Shown here one piece after another: positions 33,560-43,625 of a stretch of DNA of 64,000 nt. The position numbers were made by a program, and so were the translations under genes. The notes under the pieces are model-generated. The model was not told where the DNA came from. It did no database searches and saw only the letters and a list, made by a program, of their open reading frames with translations. How positions within the stretch are numbered: the first letter of the stretch is position 1; every line of letters begins with the position of its first letter. The DNA lies in contig CM037833.1 in assembly GCA_021234535.1 (NCBI GenBank), forward strand, positions 3,850,397-3,914,396, read 5' to 3'. The stretch is from Stichopus chloronotus (lineage: Eukaryota; Echinodermata; Holothuroidea; Aspidochirotida; Stichopodidae).

Positions 33560-33895
33560 CATACTTGATGTGTGGGTTGGTCATAGTAAGTAGATGATCC
33601 CTATTGTTTTTGGTGGAGGTCAAAGGTCATTTGACGTAAAACTGTAAAACACTTGTAAACAAAGTATCTCCAGAAGGGTAACTGTGACTGATGTCATACT
33701 TAGTATGTGGGTTGGTGGGACTGTGAAAACCTTTTACACACACTATCCCCGAGAAACTGTGACTGGTCACCCGAGGTCAAACCTTGCTAACACATCAACT
33801 CCACAAGGGTAATGTTGACTCATGTCATACTTAATGTGTGGGTTAACCAAAATAAAGGTATTTTTGGTTTAAAGGCTTATTAATGTGGTGCTTCA
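33560..33895 (+). repeat. R1-type AGGTCA module array
   Basis: Three degenerate units with ACTTGATGTGTGGGTTGGT-type text, AAGGGTAA(C/T)..TGACT.ATGTCATACTTA, and AGGTCAAA. Continuous with R1 copy A. Confidence 0.6.
33617..33629 (+). promoter_or_regulatory. Perfect DR1 nuclear-receptor motif
   Basis: AGGTCAAAGGTCA is an exact direct repeat of AGGTCA with one base between, the consensus for RXR/HNF4/COUP-type receptors. It lies inside an R1 module. Function is inference only. Confidence 0.45.
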
Positions 33896-34749
33896 ACAAC
33901 AACAGTTGATCTCATACTTGTTTTGTGGATATTTCATGATTGTTACAATATAACCATGTCGTAAGGAATCACAAAACCTTTTCACTTTCTGCTATGCATG
34001 TCAATCCTTTGAACTCCTTGCCCACATAGTACATTGACACTTTTCCATTTTCAATTCTAGTAACATATAGCTTTTGTCATCACCTGCATGCATTATCTGT
34101 AGATTTCACGTAACATGATAAAAGTTTTGAATTTGGAATTTATAAAGTGTCACATTGTCTTTTTAAATTTCAATGTAGTGTATGTGTAGTCAGTCGTTGG
34201 CGCTGGTTTTAATGTGTTAGCCAATTAGTAGCACTTGGTTCTAGGGACTCACAACTAGTGTAGAAGTTACTTGAACAGGGATGGATGGGTTACACCTAAA
34301 ACAGCTCTAAAATGAGATCTAATCATGCACTAGATGGGAACTGGCAGCAGAAAGTGGTCCAGCACTTCAATTCCTGATTTTGGTACCCTAAGGTGCACTT
34401 GGTATCATTTATTATTTGAGAGCTACTTAAATATGCAGCACTTAATGTGGTGCTGCTTTTGTACAATTCACCTTTGGTACAATTCCATCGTCGGTCTTGT
34501 CGATCTGTCGGATCGACTCTGGGACGACTTGTTTGCTCACGAGAACAAAAGCATTGACACTCAGAGAACATAGAAAAGGGCTGTGTACACTTCGGTGCAT
34601 CATACTACTAACAAAAACCTTACCATTGTATACTAAAAGCTTCTTGTTGTCTCTTGGCTCTTTCCAACCGTTCGAGTTTTTGTAAGGTAGCAAGGAGCAT
34701 CTCTCCTTCTCTTCCCGATAAAGCCATCGCCTACACACATGTGGAGTCT
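33896..34749. other. No recognisable gene
   Basis: Several overlapping frames between 34323 and 34839 lie on both strands and have no motif. No element boundary was found apart from the LINE fragment that begins at 34750. Confidence 0.4.
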
Positions 34750-35042
34750 ACACCCGCCCGCACCGAAGCAAGTGGACCCCACCGCCTGCCAAACCTCGAC
34801 CTAGACAAACAGCTAAGTCGGACTCAACCCTCAACCTAACCTTCGCCTTCACCGATGCCAAGACGACGTCCGCAGGCAGCCCCTCTCCCCTAAAAACAAT
34901 ATTACAAAGGTCTCACCACACGGCCAGCTTTATGGAGGCCGATACAAAGGTAAGTATCTCGCGAACACTTGTAATGCACGATGGGGGAGAGAGACCATAC
35001 AAAACGTAGTCCTGGCTGATCGCCCATGTGTTACAAAAAGTG
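34750..35042 (-). mobile_element. Tx1/L1-like LINE internal fragment
   Basis: The complement matches LINE positions from about 25345 to 25650 (end of ORF2), including the region of the second frameshift. Both ends are cut: the 3' untranslated part is absent at 34750 and the match stops at 35042, exactly where the Gypsy-3 LTR begins. It therefore looks like a rearranged piece rather than a normal 5'-truncated insertion. Confidence 0.8.
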
Positions 35043-35044
35043 AT

Positions 35045-36027
35045 TGTATGCTTTTACGTGCAGGCAATGTGGTATTTCAAGGAAAAACCGTATTTTGAGA
35101 TTTGTGCTCGTAAGTGTAGCGGGGTGGTTATTCAGGGCTGAATGCCAGAGTTTGCAAGCTTCCGGTTCACAAGGTCGGCTTTGTTCCCCCGAGAGGGGAG
35201 TAGCGAGGTTCGCCCAGACAGTGAGGCGGGGTTAGTTTGCTTACGTAATACGGGATAAGATACTTGACCATCTTGTGATTAGACCTTTGTGTACGTCAAT
35301 CTAGCTTGGGGTGCCGTAATTGGTCAGTTTGCTTGCACAGGACTTTACACAGTAATTTGTTTTGTGTGGGATTTTACACGATAACGGGGTGCTTTATAAT
35401 GCCATTACGGCGTGATTTTATTCAGTAGTTAGAATCTATGCCGAATTTTTATCCATCTGCTGATGGGCGATTTTTAGGGACTTACTTTATTTCTGACTCA
35501 TTAGTAGAGCGGTTTGCGCTGCGTAGTATTTACGCTGCTGACTCTCAGCTGCGTTGCGTATGTTCAGCTGCTGAGCTGCGTCGAATTTATCTTCAACGCT
35601 GCTGAGTTTCAGCTGCGTTGGGTTTAGCTGCTGAGTCCCAGCCGCGCTGCGTTTTAGCCGTTGAGCTTTGGCTTCTCGCTTTCAGCTGCGCTGCGTTTCA
35701 GCCGCTGAGGTTTAGTGGCAATGCCTGACACTACATTGCACTGTCTACGCCGCGTAGTTTGGTTAGCTGCGATAGCATAGTATGGGTATTAGCTTACTGC
35801 ACTTGCTGTTTATTAATTTGTTGAATTATTTTATCACCTCATTTGCTTGGTATTGCGACAGTGGTGATGTCTTCAATTATATTTTCTAAACCTTACATGC
35901 TCTGTTAGTGCACTCATTTATTTTCATCGGTGTCATCCAGCCCCTACCTCTCTAGGCTCTCGCCCTTCCCCCTACCCCTTCACCGACCTGATTCCTCACC
36001 ACACGACTGGCTCGGGCAAACGTTACA
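35045..36027 (+). repeat. Gypsy-3 5' LTR, left end missing
   Basis: Matches 42704-43625. It ends GGGCAAACGTTACA directly before the primer-binding site. The expected left 70 bases (from TGTTACGAG) are absent and the sequence joins a LINE fragment. It contains an extra stretch of about 90 bases near 35473-35562 relative to the 3' LTR, and a degenerate array of CAGCTGCG/GCTGCTGAG words at 35540-35730. Confidence 0.9.
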
Positions 36028-36046
36028 TTGGTGGCAGCGGTGGGAT
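36028..36046 (+). promoter_or_regulatory. Gypsy-3 primer-binding site
   Basis: TTGGTGGCAGCGGTGGGAT follows the LTR end CGTTACA. Position and form fit a tRNA-primed minus-strand start. The tRNA is not identified. Confidence 0.65.
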
Positions 36047-36082
36047 ACCTGGTGCCTTGCTGGTTGTTTCTGAGAGAGGACA

Positions 36083-36893
36083 ATGCCTGGGACCAACCCG
36101 TTCGACGGCCGTTCAGCCTGCAGTGATGGAGTGGCGTGGTCTGTTCCTGAGATGTCCCCTGAGGCAGGCGATCTGATCGACCTGGTGGACGACGGGCAAC
36201 GGAGATTCTCCGAAGGGGACTTAAGGAGAGGGAGAGGCGGACTAGGAGGAGCTAGGGACACTGGAGCCCTGGAACCCGAGAACCGAGGAGTGTCTGCTCC
36301 AAAGACGGAGACACATGGAGGTCCCGTGGATGGCGCAAAGGGTACTGGATTCACACAGGACCTGGATCTGGGACTGGAAACCTCTCGCCAAAGGAGCCAG
36401 AACGAGGTGGATGCTCGGATGCTGGGTACCCCTGGAATAAGGCAGATGGATGAGGTTCACCCTAGGGGAAAGGCTGGTAACCCATTCGGGGGTCCTCAAA
36501 GGATCTGGGTCTCCGATGATGACGAGACATTTAAAGTGAATAGACGAAATCCAGTACATGACTGGATAGATGATGAAGAAAGTAATGCCAGGATTAACCT
36601 ACCCCTGGGGGGTCCGGAGTGGGGCATGACGGCTTGCGCCTGGAGAGAATGATTACGGGCGTAACAATAACTATGGCTGGATGGGGGACAGACCGCCACA
36701 TTATGGGCCAGGGAGAGGGAGGGCACCATACTCGACCTATCAGGCGGAAGTAGACACGTCTGGGTACCCTAGGCACCCTACAATCAACGTTGGTAGCAGG
36801 TTTCCCGTAGAGAGGATGGCTAGATGTGAGGAATTCCCCCCACTATCGTACTTACAAGCCCCAGGGGAGCCGGGTGACCGCCCCCTCGTTTGA
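36083..36893 (+). pseudogene. Gypsy-3 gag leader region, frame-broken
   Basis: Two consecutive frames (36083-36652 and 36681-36893) of charged, glycine/proline-rich sequence with no membrane segment. Such disordered N-terminal regions precede the capsid in several gypsy families. The start ATG at 36083 lies 36 bases past the primer site. The frames differ, and the second ends in a third frame before the capsid begins near 36895, so at least two indels separate leader and capsid. Confidence 0.65.
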
Positions 36894-37681
36894 CGGCACT
36901 ACCCCTATGGGAGGATTATGTAGTTCAATTTAAATTAATAATAGCAGAACTTAATGGTTGGGATAATCAAACGAAGGCGTTGCAACTAGCGGCAAGTCTG
37001 CGTGGACCGGCACAGGCAGTGCTAAGTGATATTGAGGGCGCAAAACGCCGGATATTCCACTGTATTGTTGCTGCTCTTGAACAAAGGTTTGGTCAAGCCA
37101 ATCGAACGGAGCTGTTTAGAACACTCTTAAGGAATAGAATTAGGCAGCATGGGGAGACTATATCCGAACTTGCGCACGATGTGCAGCGCCTCCTGTCACG
37201 GGCATATCCTGACGCATCGGCCGAAATGAAAGAAACCCTTGCAAAAGAGTCCTTTATCGACGCTGTAGGGGATAGTGAATTTAGGTGGAAAGTTTACCAG
37301 GCGCGCCCGAAAAGCTTTGACGAGGCTGTTAGCATTGCCGTTGAACTAGAGGCGTTTGCACTGTCCGAACAGAAGAGACGGCACCCCAGAAAAGTGAGGG
37401 CGGTATCCGAGAGAAAGGGAAGTGTGGAGGAGGTGGAAACCGTAAAAGGTTTAAATGAAACACTGACCTCGGCAGTTTCGAAGGGCTTCGTGGAGTTGGC
37501 TGAAAAACTTACGACGTTGCTGGCAAACGATGCAAAGAATTACAAAAATGGAAAACCAAAGAAAAACCCGAACATAAAATGTTGGAATTGCGGGGAAGTG
37601 GGTCACGTAAGGAGGGAGTGCACAAAACCTAACAAAGACGAAAATCCGAAAGTAGGAGAGTCGCAGCAGGAAAACTCCTAG
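36890..37681 (+). CDS. Gypsy-3 gag capsid and nucleocapsid
   Basis: A 263-codon frame containing the retrotransposon gag (capsid) fold: WEDYVVQFKLIIAELNGW, LAASLRGPAQAVLSDI, RFGQANRTELFRTLLRNRI and ELAHDVQRLLSRAYPDA. At the end is a zinc knuckle CWNCGEVGHVRREC at about residues 230-243. Gag forms the particle and packages RNA. The assigned start is simply the first in-frame codon (TTG). The true N-terminus lies upstream in another frame. Confidence 0.85.
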   Translation: MTALPLWEDYVVQFKLIIAELNGWDNQTKALQLAASLRGPAQAVLSDIEGAKRRIFHCIVAALEQRFGQANRTELFRTLLRNRIRQHGETISELAHDVQRLLSRAYPDASAEMKETLAKESFIDAVGDSEFRWKVYQARPKSFDEAVSIAVELEAFALSEQKRRHPRKVRAVSERKGSVEEVETVKGLNETLTSAVSKGFVELAEKLTTLLANDAKNYKNGKPKKNPNIKCWNCGEVGHVRRECTKPNKDENPKVGESQQENS

Positions 37682-37728
37682 AAGTTGACCTTGCTGGGCA
37701 AAGGTTAACTTGGAACCAAAACAAGCCC

Positions 37729-38067
37729 ATGGAGTTAGCACTTTCGCGAAAGCGATTAAGGTCAGTCGGATCCAACAGTTTGTATGTAACTGTAGAGCTG
37801 GAAAGTGTTCAGGTGGATTTCCTGGTAGACACTGGTGCTGAAGTTACTGTGATACAGACGGAAGTGTTTAGGAGGCTGGCCACTGGAAAGGCTTTGCGAC
37901 GGGGTGACGTTCCTTTAGACTTGGCAGGTGCCGACGGCAGGCCGCTGACATTTCTTGGAAGGGGGACTCTCCGTCTGAAAGTGGGGGAACTCGACGTGGA
38001 GCATGAACGTTTGGGTGGCAGATATAGATGCCGATGCGCTCTTGGGGTACGACTTCTTGAAGTATAA
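37729..38067 (+). pseudogene. Gypsy-3 protease, frame-broken
   Basis: A retropepsin-like aspartic protease. FLVDTGAEVTVIQTEVF near residues 35-50 carries the D-T-G catalytic triad, and a beta-strand-rich stretch follows. The frame is lost near 38010. The second conserved part (ADIDADALLGYDFL) is found in the next frame, at the start of the 38003 ORF. The enzyme would cleave Gag-Pol; in this copy it would not be made intact. Confidence 0.8.
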
Positions 38068-40690
38068 CTGCACGATCGATGCTGGAGCAGGACGGTTAAC
38101 TATAGGAGGGAAGCGACTGGAGGCACAGGTGACTGACGTGGATACGTCTGTCGGAAGCCGGGTTGTTGTTGCTAGAACTGTAGTTGTTCCTGCTAGCAGC
38201 GAGAAAGTTATCATGGCCGAGACGTCTGAGCAGATGTCGGCATGTGCGACAATCGAGTGCAGCGAAAAATTCTTGAGGCGTCGACAGTTGATGGTTGCTA
38301 GAGCACTTGTGGACCCGTCGAAGAAATCAATTCCTGTGAGGCTGATGAACGCGACAGACCAGCCCGTGACCCTGTATAAAGGAACGTATATCGGACAGTG
38401 CGAGCCAGTTGAGGTGGTCGACAGTGTCGACAAAGTTTGTCCTGTGCGGGTGGATTGTCGAACAGTGACGGCGGGACAGACGACTGAAGGTGACAAAACA
38501 CAGGCATTAGGCGAACACCTAGAGAGTCTAGCTGAAAAGACTTGTGTCGGCCTGTCGACAGAAGAGGCGGATAAAGTGAGACAGCTCCTTGCGAACAACG
38601 CAGATGTTTTCGCTCGATCTAAGGAAGACCTTGGTCGTACTGACTTGGTCAAACACCAGATCAACACGGGGGCTGCAAAACCGATCCGACAGGCCCCTAG
38701 GCGACTTCCTATTCACAAGAAGGTGGAGGCCGACAAGGAACTCGAGAAAATGCTAAGACAAGGAGTAATTGAGCCTTCAAATAGCGCATGGTCATCTCCA
38801 GTAGTGCTGGTGAAAAAGAAAGATGGATCACTTCGGTACTGTATAGATTACAGGAAGTTGAATGATGTGACGGAGAAGGATTCTTACCCCCTCCCCCGAA
38901 TCGATGATTCTCTCGATACACTAGCCGGCGCGGTTTGGTTTTCGACTCTGGACCTTGCGAGCGGCTATTGGCAGGTAGAAGTAGCCGACCAAGACCGTCC
39001 CAAAACTGCGTTTGTGACGAACCAAGGTTTATTTCAATTTAAAGTGCTTCCCTTTGGCTTGTGTAACGCGCCTGCAACGTTTGAACGCTTAATGGAGAGA
39101 GTTTTAAAAGGACTCCAATGGTATACCTGTCTACTCTATTTAGATGATGTAATTGTCTACGGGAAATCATTTGATCAGGCCTTAAGAAGAGTTGGGGAAA
39201 TTTTTCAACGATTGCGGGAGGCTAAGTTAAAACTGAACCCATCGAAATGTTGTCTGTTTCGTCGAGAAGTAAGCTATCTCGGGCATATCGTATCTGGCAA
39301 CGGGATTGCGCCTGATCCAGAGAAAATTAAAGCCGTTGTCGACTGGCCGACACCGTGTTCCTTAACAGAAGTGCGCAGTTTTGTCGGCTTGTGTTCGTAC
39401 TACCGACGATTCATCCGAGGATTCTCCCAGATATGTGCGCCCTTGTTCCGTCTGACGGAAAAAGACACGAAGTTTGTCTGGTGCGATCCATGCGATTTTG
39501 CCTTTAAAAAATTAAAACATGCCCTGACTACCAGTCCGATACTATCCTTCCCTGAAGAGAAGGCGACTTTCATTTTGGACACGGACGCCAGCAATCTAGC
39601 TTACGGTGCAGTGCTTTCACAGCGTAAGGAGGAAGACGCGCAGGAATGTGTGATCGCTTATTTCAGTAAAGCTATGTCCAAAGCAGAAAGGAAATACTGC
39701 GTCACTAGAAAGGAATTGCTGGCGGTAGTGGCGTCGGTAAAGCACTTTCACCATTATCTTTACGGTGCGAAATTCCTTATTCGAACTGATCATGGGGCAC
39801 TACGCTGGCTAACAAACTTCAAGAACCCGGAAGGTCAGCTTGCGAGATGGCTGGAAACACTCTCCATGTATAATTATGTGATTCAACACCGCCCTGGTAA
39901 ACTTCACGGAAACGCTGACGCCATGTCCAGGAGGCCCTGCTCTGATTGTCGGTTTTGCGTCAACTCGGAGACGAAAGAGGAAGTAGCGACAGAACGAGAA
40001 ACGATGGCTATCTTTGCTATCACTGATACACCTGCATCACCCCCAGCCCCAGATGACACAGTTCCACAGTCGAACGAGTCAAGTCAGGACACGTCGTCCT
40101 CGTGGTACCATAGGTATACCCCCACAGAGTTGAGGGATATGCAGCTTTACGACAAGGATGTTGGCCCTATCCTCCTCTGGAAGGAAGTCCAAGATTCCAG
40201 ACCTGACTGGGCACAGATATCCCCCGGCAGCCCCGCCCTTAAAAATTATTGGACCCAATGGGATAGTCTGAAACTAAAGGAGGGGGTTCTTTACCGACAA
40301 CTCGAGTCTGACACGGGTGAATCTGTTCTGCTACAGCTGATCGCGCCAAAGAAGATACAGAAAGAAATAATGACGCATGCGCATAACCACCGACTGTCGG
40401 GTCACTTAATGGCGAAGAAAACCCTAAGCCGAATAAGGAACTATTTTTACTGGAGCGGGTACCGACGAAGTGTGGAGAATTGGTGTAGGAGTTGCGATCA
40501 GTGTGCAGCGAGGAAGGGCCCCCTGAAGAAATTTAATGCAGAATTAAAACTGTATGGTTCGGGGCACACAATGCAACGATGTGCGATGGACATCCTGGGA
40601 CCCCTACCGAAGTCGACCAATGGGAACAAGTATATCCTCGTGATCGCCGACTACTTTACGAAGTGGACCGAGGCGTACCACCATGCCTGA
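38003..40690 (+). CDS. Gypsy-3 Pol: RT, RNase H, integrase start
   Basis: An 895-codon frame. It starts in the end of the protease (LLGYDFL near residue 14). Reverse transcriptase spans about 210-400, with APRRLPIHKKVEADKEL, CIDYRKLNDVTEKDSYPLPR, FSTLDLASGYWQVE, LPFGLCNAPATFERLME and the catalytic box LLYLDDVIVYG intact. RNase H spans about 495-640 with ILDTDASNLAYGAVLSQ, KELLAVVASVKHFHHYL and IRTDHGALRWL. The integrase zinc domain follows (HNHRLSGH ... CRSCDQC), then CAMDILGPLPKS with the first catalytic aspartate. The frame breaks at 40690 in the integrase core. RT and RNase H look functional on sequence alone. Confidence 0.92.
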   Translation: MNVWVADIDADALLGYDFLKYNCTIDAGAGRLTIGGKRLEAQVTDVDTSVGSRVVVARTVVVPASSEKVIMAETSEQMSACATIECSEKFLRRRQLMVARALVDPSKKSIPVRLMNATDQPVTLYKGTYIGQCEPVEVVDSVDKVCPVRVDCRTVTAGQTTEGDKTQALGEHLESLAEKTCVGLSTEEADKVRQLLANNADVFARSKEDLGRTDLVKHQINTGAAKPIRQAPRRLPIHKKVEADKELEKMLRQGVIEPSNSAWSSPVVLVKKKDGSLRYCIDYRKLNDVTEKDSYPLPRIDDSLDTLAGAVWFSTLDLASGYWQVEVADQDRPKTAFVTNQGLFQFKVLPFGLCNAPATFERLMERVLKGLQWYTCLLYLDDVIVYGKSFDQALRRVGEIFQRLREAKLKLNPSKCCLFRREVSYLGHIVSGNGIAPDPEKIKAVVDWPTPCSLTEVRSFVGLCSYYRRFIRGFSQICAPLFRLTEKDTKFVWCDPCDFAFKKLKHALTTSPILSFPEEKATFILDTDASNLAYGAVLSQRKEEDAQECVIAYFSKAMSKAERKYCVTRKELLAVVASVKHFHHYLYGAKFLIRTDHGALRWLTNFKNPEGQLARWLETLSMYNYVIQHRPGKLHGNADAMSRRPCSDCRFCVNSETKEEVATERETMAIFAITDTPASPPAPDDTVPQSNESSQDTSSSWYHRYTPTELRDMQLYDKDVGPILLWKEVQDSRPDWAQISPGSPALKNYWTQWDSLKLKEGVLYRQLESDTGESVLLQLIAPKKIQKEIMTHAHNHRLSGHLMAKKTLSRIRNYFYWSGYRRSVENWCRSCDQCAARKGPLKKFNAELKLYGSGHTMQRCAMDILGPLPKSTNGNKYILVIADYFTKWTEAYHHA

Positions 40691-41514
40691 CATGGAGGCG
40701 GAAACAGTCGCTAAATTATTGGTGGAACAATTCATTTGCAGATATGGCGTACCTGAAGAGCTGCACACCGATCAGGGCAGGCAGTTCGGAATCGGACCTG
40801 TTTCGGCATATGTGTCGACTGCTTGACATCGACAAAACGAGGACGACACCATTTCATCCCCAGTCCGATGGGATGGTCGAAAGGTTCAATCGAACTTTAA
40901 CAGACATGTTATCGGCAGTTGTCTCAAGCGACCAACTTGATTGGGATTCCTGGGTTCCTTATGTTTTAATGGCTTACCGTTCCGCAGAACATGAAAGCAC
41001 TGGGTTTTCTCCTGCCGAGTTGATGCTCGGAAGAAAATTAGGATTTCCCCTCAGTACTAAGGTGCCTACATCCCCAGAAGATGTCGAGTCAGCCCCCTCA
41101 GCTATACCGAAATTCGTAGTAGGACTAGAAGAAACGCTACACGAAGTGCACGAGCTTGCTAGAAGTCGATTAAAACTTTCTAGTGAGAAACAGAAGAAGT
41201 TTTACGACAGGTCTACGAACGCGCACAGTTATAGCGCTGGGGATATAATCTGGCTCTTGAACACCAAACGAAAGAAAGGATTATCCCCTAAATTGCAGCA
41301 ACGATGGGAAGGACCGGGTCGTATTTTAAAAAGAATTTCTGATGTGATATTTCGAGTCCAGATGGGACCAAAAAAGAAACCGACGGTAGTTCATCACAAC
41401 CGTTTAAAACCATACGTAGGCGATGACCCACCCCTATGGTTGCTGAAACCATTACCGTCAGAAACCCCGACTCCAGTGATTGTAAATTCCTTAGAACAAC
41501 TTCAAGAAAATTGA
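40579..41514 (+). pseudogene. Gypsy-3 integrase core and C-terminus, frame-broken
   Basis: Only the part from about 40790 is genuine in this frame: RTTPFHPQSDGMVERFNRTL carries the catalytic glutamate, LDWDSWVPYVLMAYRSAEHE and GFSPAELMLGRKL follow, and the C-terminus has a KLQQRWEGPGRILKRI block typical of gypsy integrases. The middle, with LHTDQGRQF and the second aspartate, is in yet another frame at about 40685-40800. Two frame changes therefore lie within the core. No chromodomain is seen. Stop at 41514. Confidence 0.85.
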
Positions 41515-42620
41515 TACTCCACCAGTCTGTTTGTTTATATTTTACCCTGGATGAGTGAAGCGGAACACCTGTACGCAGCTCCCTTCGCACGAGCACAGTT
41601 TTGCAACATATTAGTGACTCTACCATCGAAATAGTTTATCCTCTTATTCTTTATTGTGATGTTTACTCGACTAGCACAATATACTACGCCTTTGCACTCA
41701 CTGCTGTAACTGTCAATGCCACTCGCCTCCTCGTGTTTACAAACCTCTTAATGTTTACTATTGTACTGATTGCCTGTGGAACGCGGAAGCTCTTATCTCA
41801 GTTTGTTTACTGTGGACACACTCCGATTTTTGCTGCGGAAGAAGTGGAAAGTTACCAGTTTTCTTCGTTTTAAGCATTTGGACATTCAACATTTTAATCA
41901 TGACAAATGGACGAATGTATTCACTTATTGTGTTGTGCATATTTCAAATCGTGTGTTTTTGTTTGGATTGCGTCACAGGTCAGTTCATCTATTTTCCTAC
42001 GTTTAACGTTATTATCCGAATTTGTATTAGACTTGTACCATCGCTCCTCACCGTTCGACTTTTGGGGTTGAAAAAAAAAAGAGAGAAAGAAGAGGATAGG
42101 TGTAAATGTCACGCCCAGATGTTATTAAAGGGTGTTTCGGTCGAATTTCCTGTTTTGCAATGATAATTGCTGCATGAAGTATCATAAGTTCTGTTGTAGT
42201 GACTTGTTATTTAAATGCTAGCAGAATTACACAGTGGCACTTTGCGCACCTGTGAACTTGCCACTATGGTTGAGACGTTGGTCTTAACGGGTTTTTTTTT
42301 TTAATTTCATCAAAGTAGTGCTTTAAAATGATGCTGTTTTACGTTTTCACTTTTTGCATGTTTCATAGCTCATGCAAGGCATTTTGGTTTCGTTCTTATG
42401 TGCTCGTTATTGTTTTGATTCATTTTACTTTATTTCGTTTTGACTTTTGTTTATTCTCTTTTAACAATGCGTGTATTGGATTCGGTAACAACTAAAATTT
42501 TCTCAGTTGTGAAGTGTGCGAATCATGCGGCTTCTGGTTCAAGTTGTTAGCTTATGTACTGTGTAACGTCCGTTTACGTTTATATATGCTATAGGAACAT
42601 GCGAGGACGCATATGTATCT
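41515..42620 (+). other. Gypsy-3 region between integrase and 3' LTR
   Basis: About 1.1 kb with no domain recognised. Two hydrophobic frames occur: 41601-41873, and 41900-42163, whose start (MYSLIVLCIFQIVCFCLDCV) looks like a signal peptide followed by a short mature part. This is where an envelope-like gene would sit in errantivirus-type elements. The frames are short, have no cysteine pattern, cleavage site or fusion segment that I can identify, and may be AT-rich noise. Confidence 0.3.
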
Positions 42621-42633
42621 TGGGTGGGAAGGG
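42621..42633 (+). promoter_or_regulatory. Gypsy-3 polypurine tract
   Basis: TGGGTGGGAAGGG immediately precedes TGTTACG, the left end of the 3' LTR. One T interrupts the run. Position and purine content support the call. Confidence 0.65.
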
Positions 42634-43625
42634 TGTTACGAGAAAACGGCTGTCTTTCTCGTATATTCAGATTCCTCCACTTGAACAGCTTATCTTAACT
42701 AATTGTATGCTTTTACGTGCAGGCAATGTGGTATTTCAAGGAAAAACCGTATTTTGAGATTTGTGCTTGTAAATGTAGCGGGGTGGTGATTCAGGGCTGA
42801 ATGCCAGAGTTTGCAAGCTTCCGGTTCACAAGGTCGGCTTTGTTCCCCCGAGAGGGGAGTAGCGAGGTTCGCCCAGACAGTGAGGCGGGGTTAGTTTGCT
42901 TACGTAATACGGGATAAGATACTTGACCATCTTGTGATTAGACCTTTGTGTACGTCAATCTAGCTTGGGGTGCCGTAATTGGTCAGTTTGCTTGCATAGG
43001 ACTTTACACAGTAATTTGTTTTGTGTGGGATTTTACACGATAACGGGGTGCTTTATAATGCCATGTACGGCGTGATTTTATTCAGTAGTTTAGGGTGTAC
43101 TTGCACACTGTTAGCAGGCAGAATCTATGCCGAATTTTTATCCATCTGCTGATGGGCGATTTCAGCTGCTGAGCTGCGTCGAATTTATCTTCAACGCTGC
43201 TGAGTTTCAGCTGCGTTGGGTTTAGCTGCTGAGTCCCAGCCGCGCTGCGTTTTAGCCGCTGAGCTTTGGCTTCTCGCTTTCAGCTGCGCTGCGTTTCAGC
43301 CGCTGAGGTTTAGTGGCAATGCCTGACACTACATTGCACTGTCTACGCCGCGTAGTTTGGTTAGCTGCGATAGCATAGTATGGGTATTAGCTTACTGCAC
43401 TTGCTGTTTATTAATTTGTTGAATTATTTTATCACCTCATTTGCTTGGTATTGCGACAGTGGTGATGTCTTCAATTATATTTTCTAAACCTTACATGCTC
43501 TGTTAGTGCACTCATTTATTTTCATCGGTGTCATCCAGCCCCTACCTCTCTAGGCTCTCGCCCTTCCCCCTACCCCTTCACCGACCTGATTCCTCACCAC
43601 ACGACTGGCTCGGGCAAACGTTACA
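42634..43625 (+). repeat. Gypsy-3 3' LTR
   Basis: Begins TGTTACG and ends CGTTACA, imperfect inverted ends with TG...CA. From 42704 on it matches the 5' LTR almost base for base. It has about 29 extra bases near 43090-43118 and lacks about 90 bases present in the 5' LTR near 35473-35562. Confidence 0.9.

Larger units (their letters stand above)
35045..43625 (+). mobile_element. Gypsy-3, nearly complete Ty3/gypsy element
   Basis: An 8.6-kb LTR retrotransposon with, in order, 5' LTR, primer-binding site, gag with zinc knuckle, protease, reverse transcriptase, RNase H, integrase, a 1.1-kb region without known domain, polypurine tract and 3' LTR. RT-before-integrase order and the RNase H/HHCC/DDE layout place it in Ty3/gypsy. 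The LTRs are nearly identical by eye apart from two indels, so insertion or last exchange was recent. Gag and pol still contain about five frame breaks. The 5' LTR lacks its first 70 bases. No target-site duplication is visible. Confidence 0.9.

Noticed and set aside
37915..38667. 250-codon minus frame opposite Gypsy-3 pol
   Set aside because: It is the exact antisense of the protease-RT region, which has clear retroelement motifs on the plus strand.
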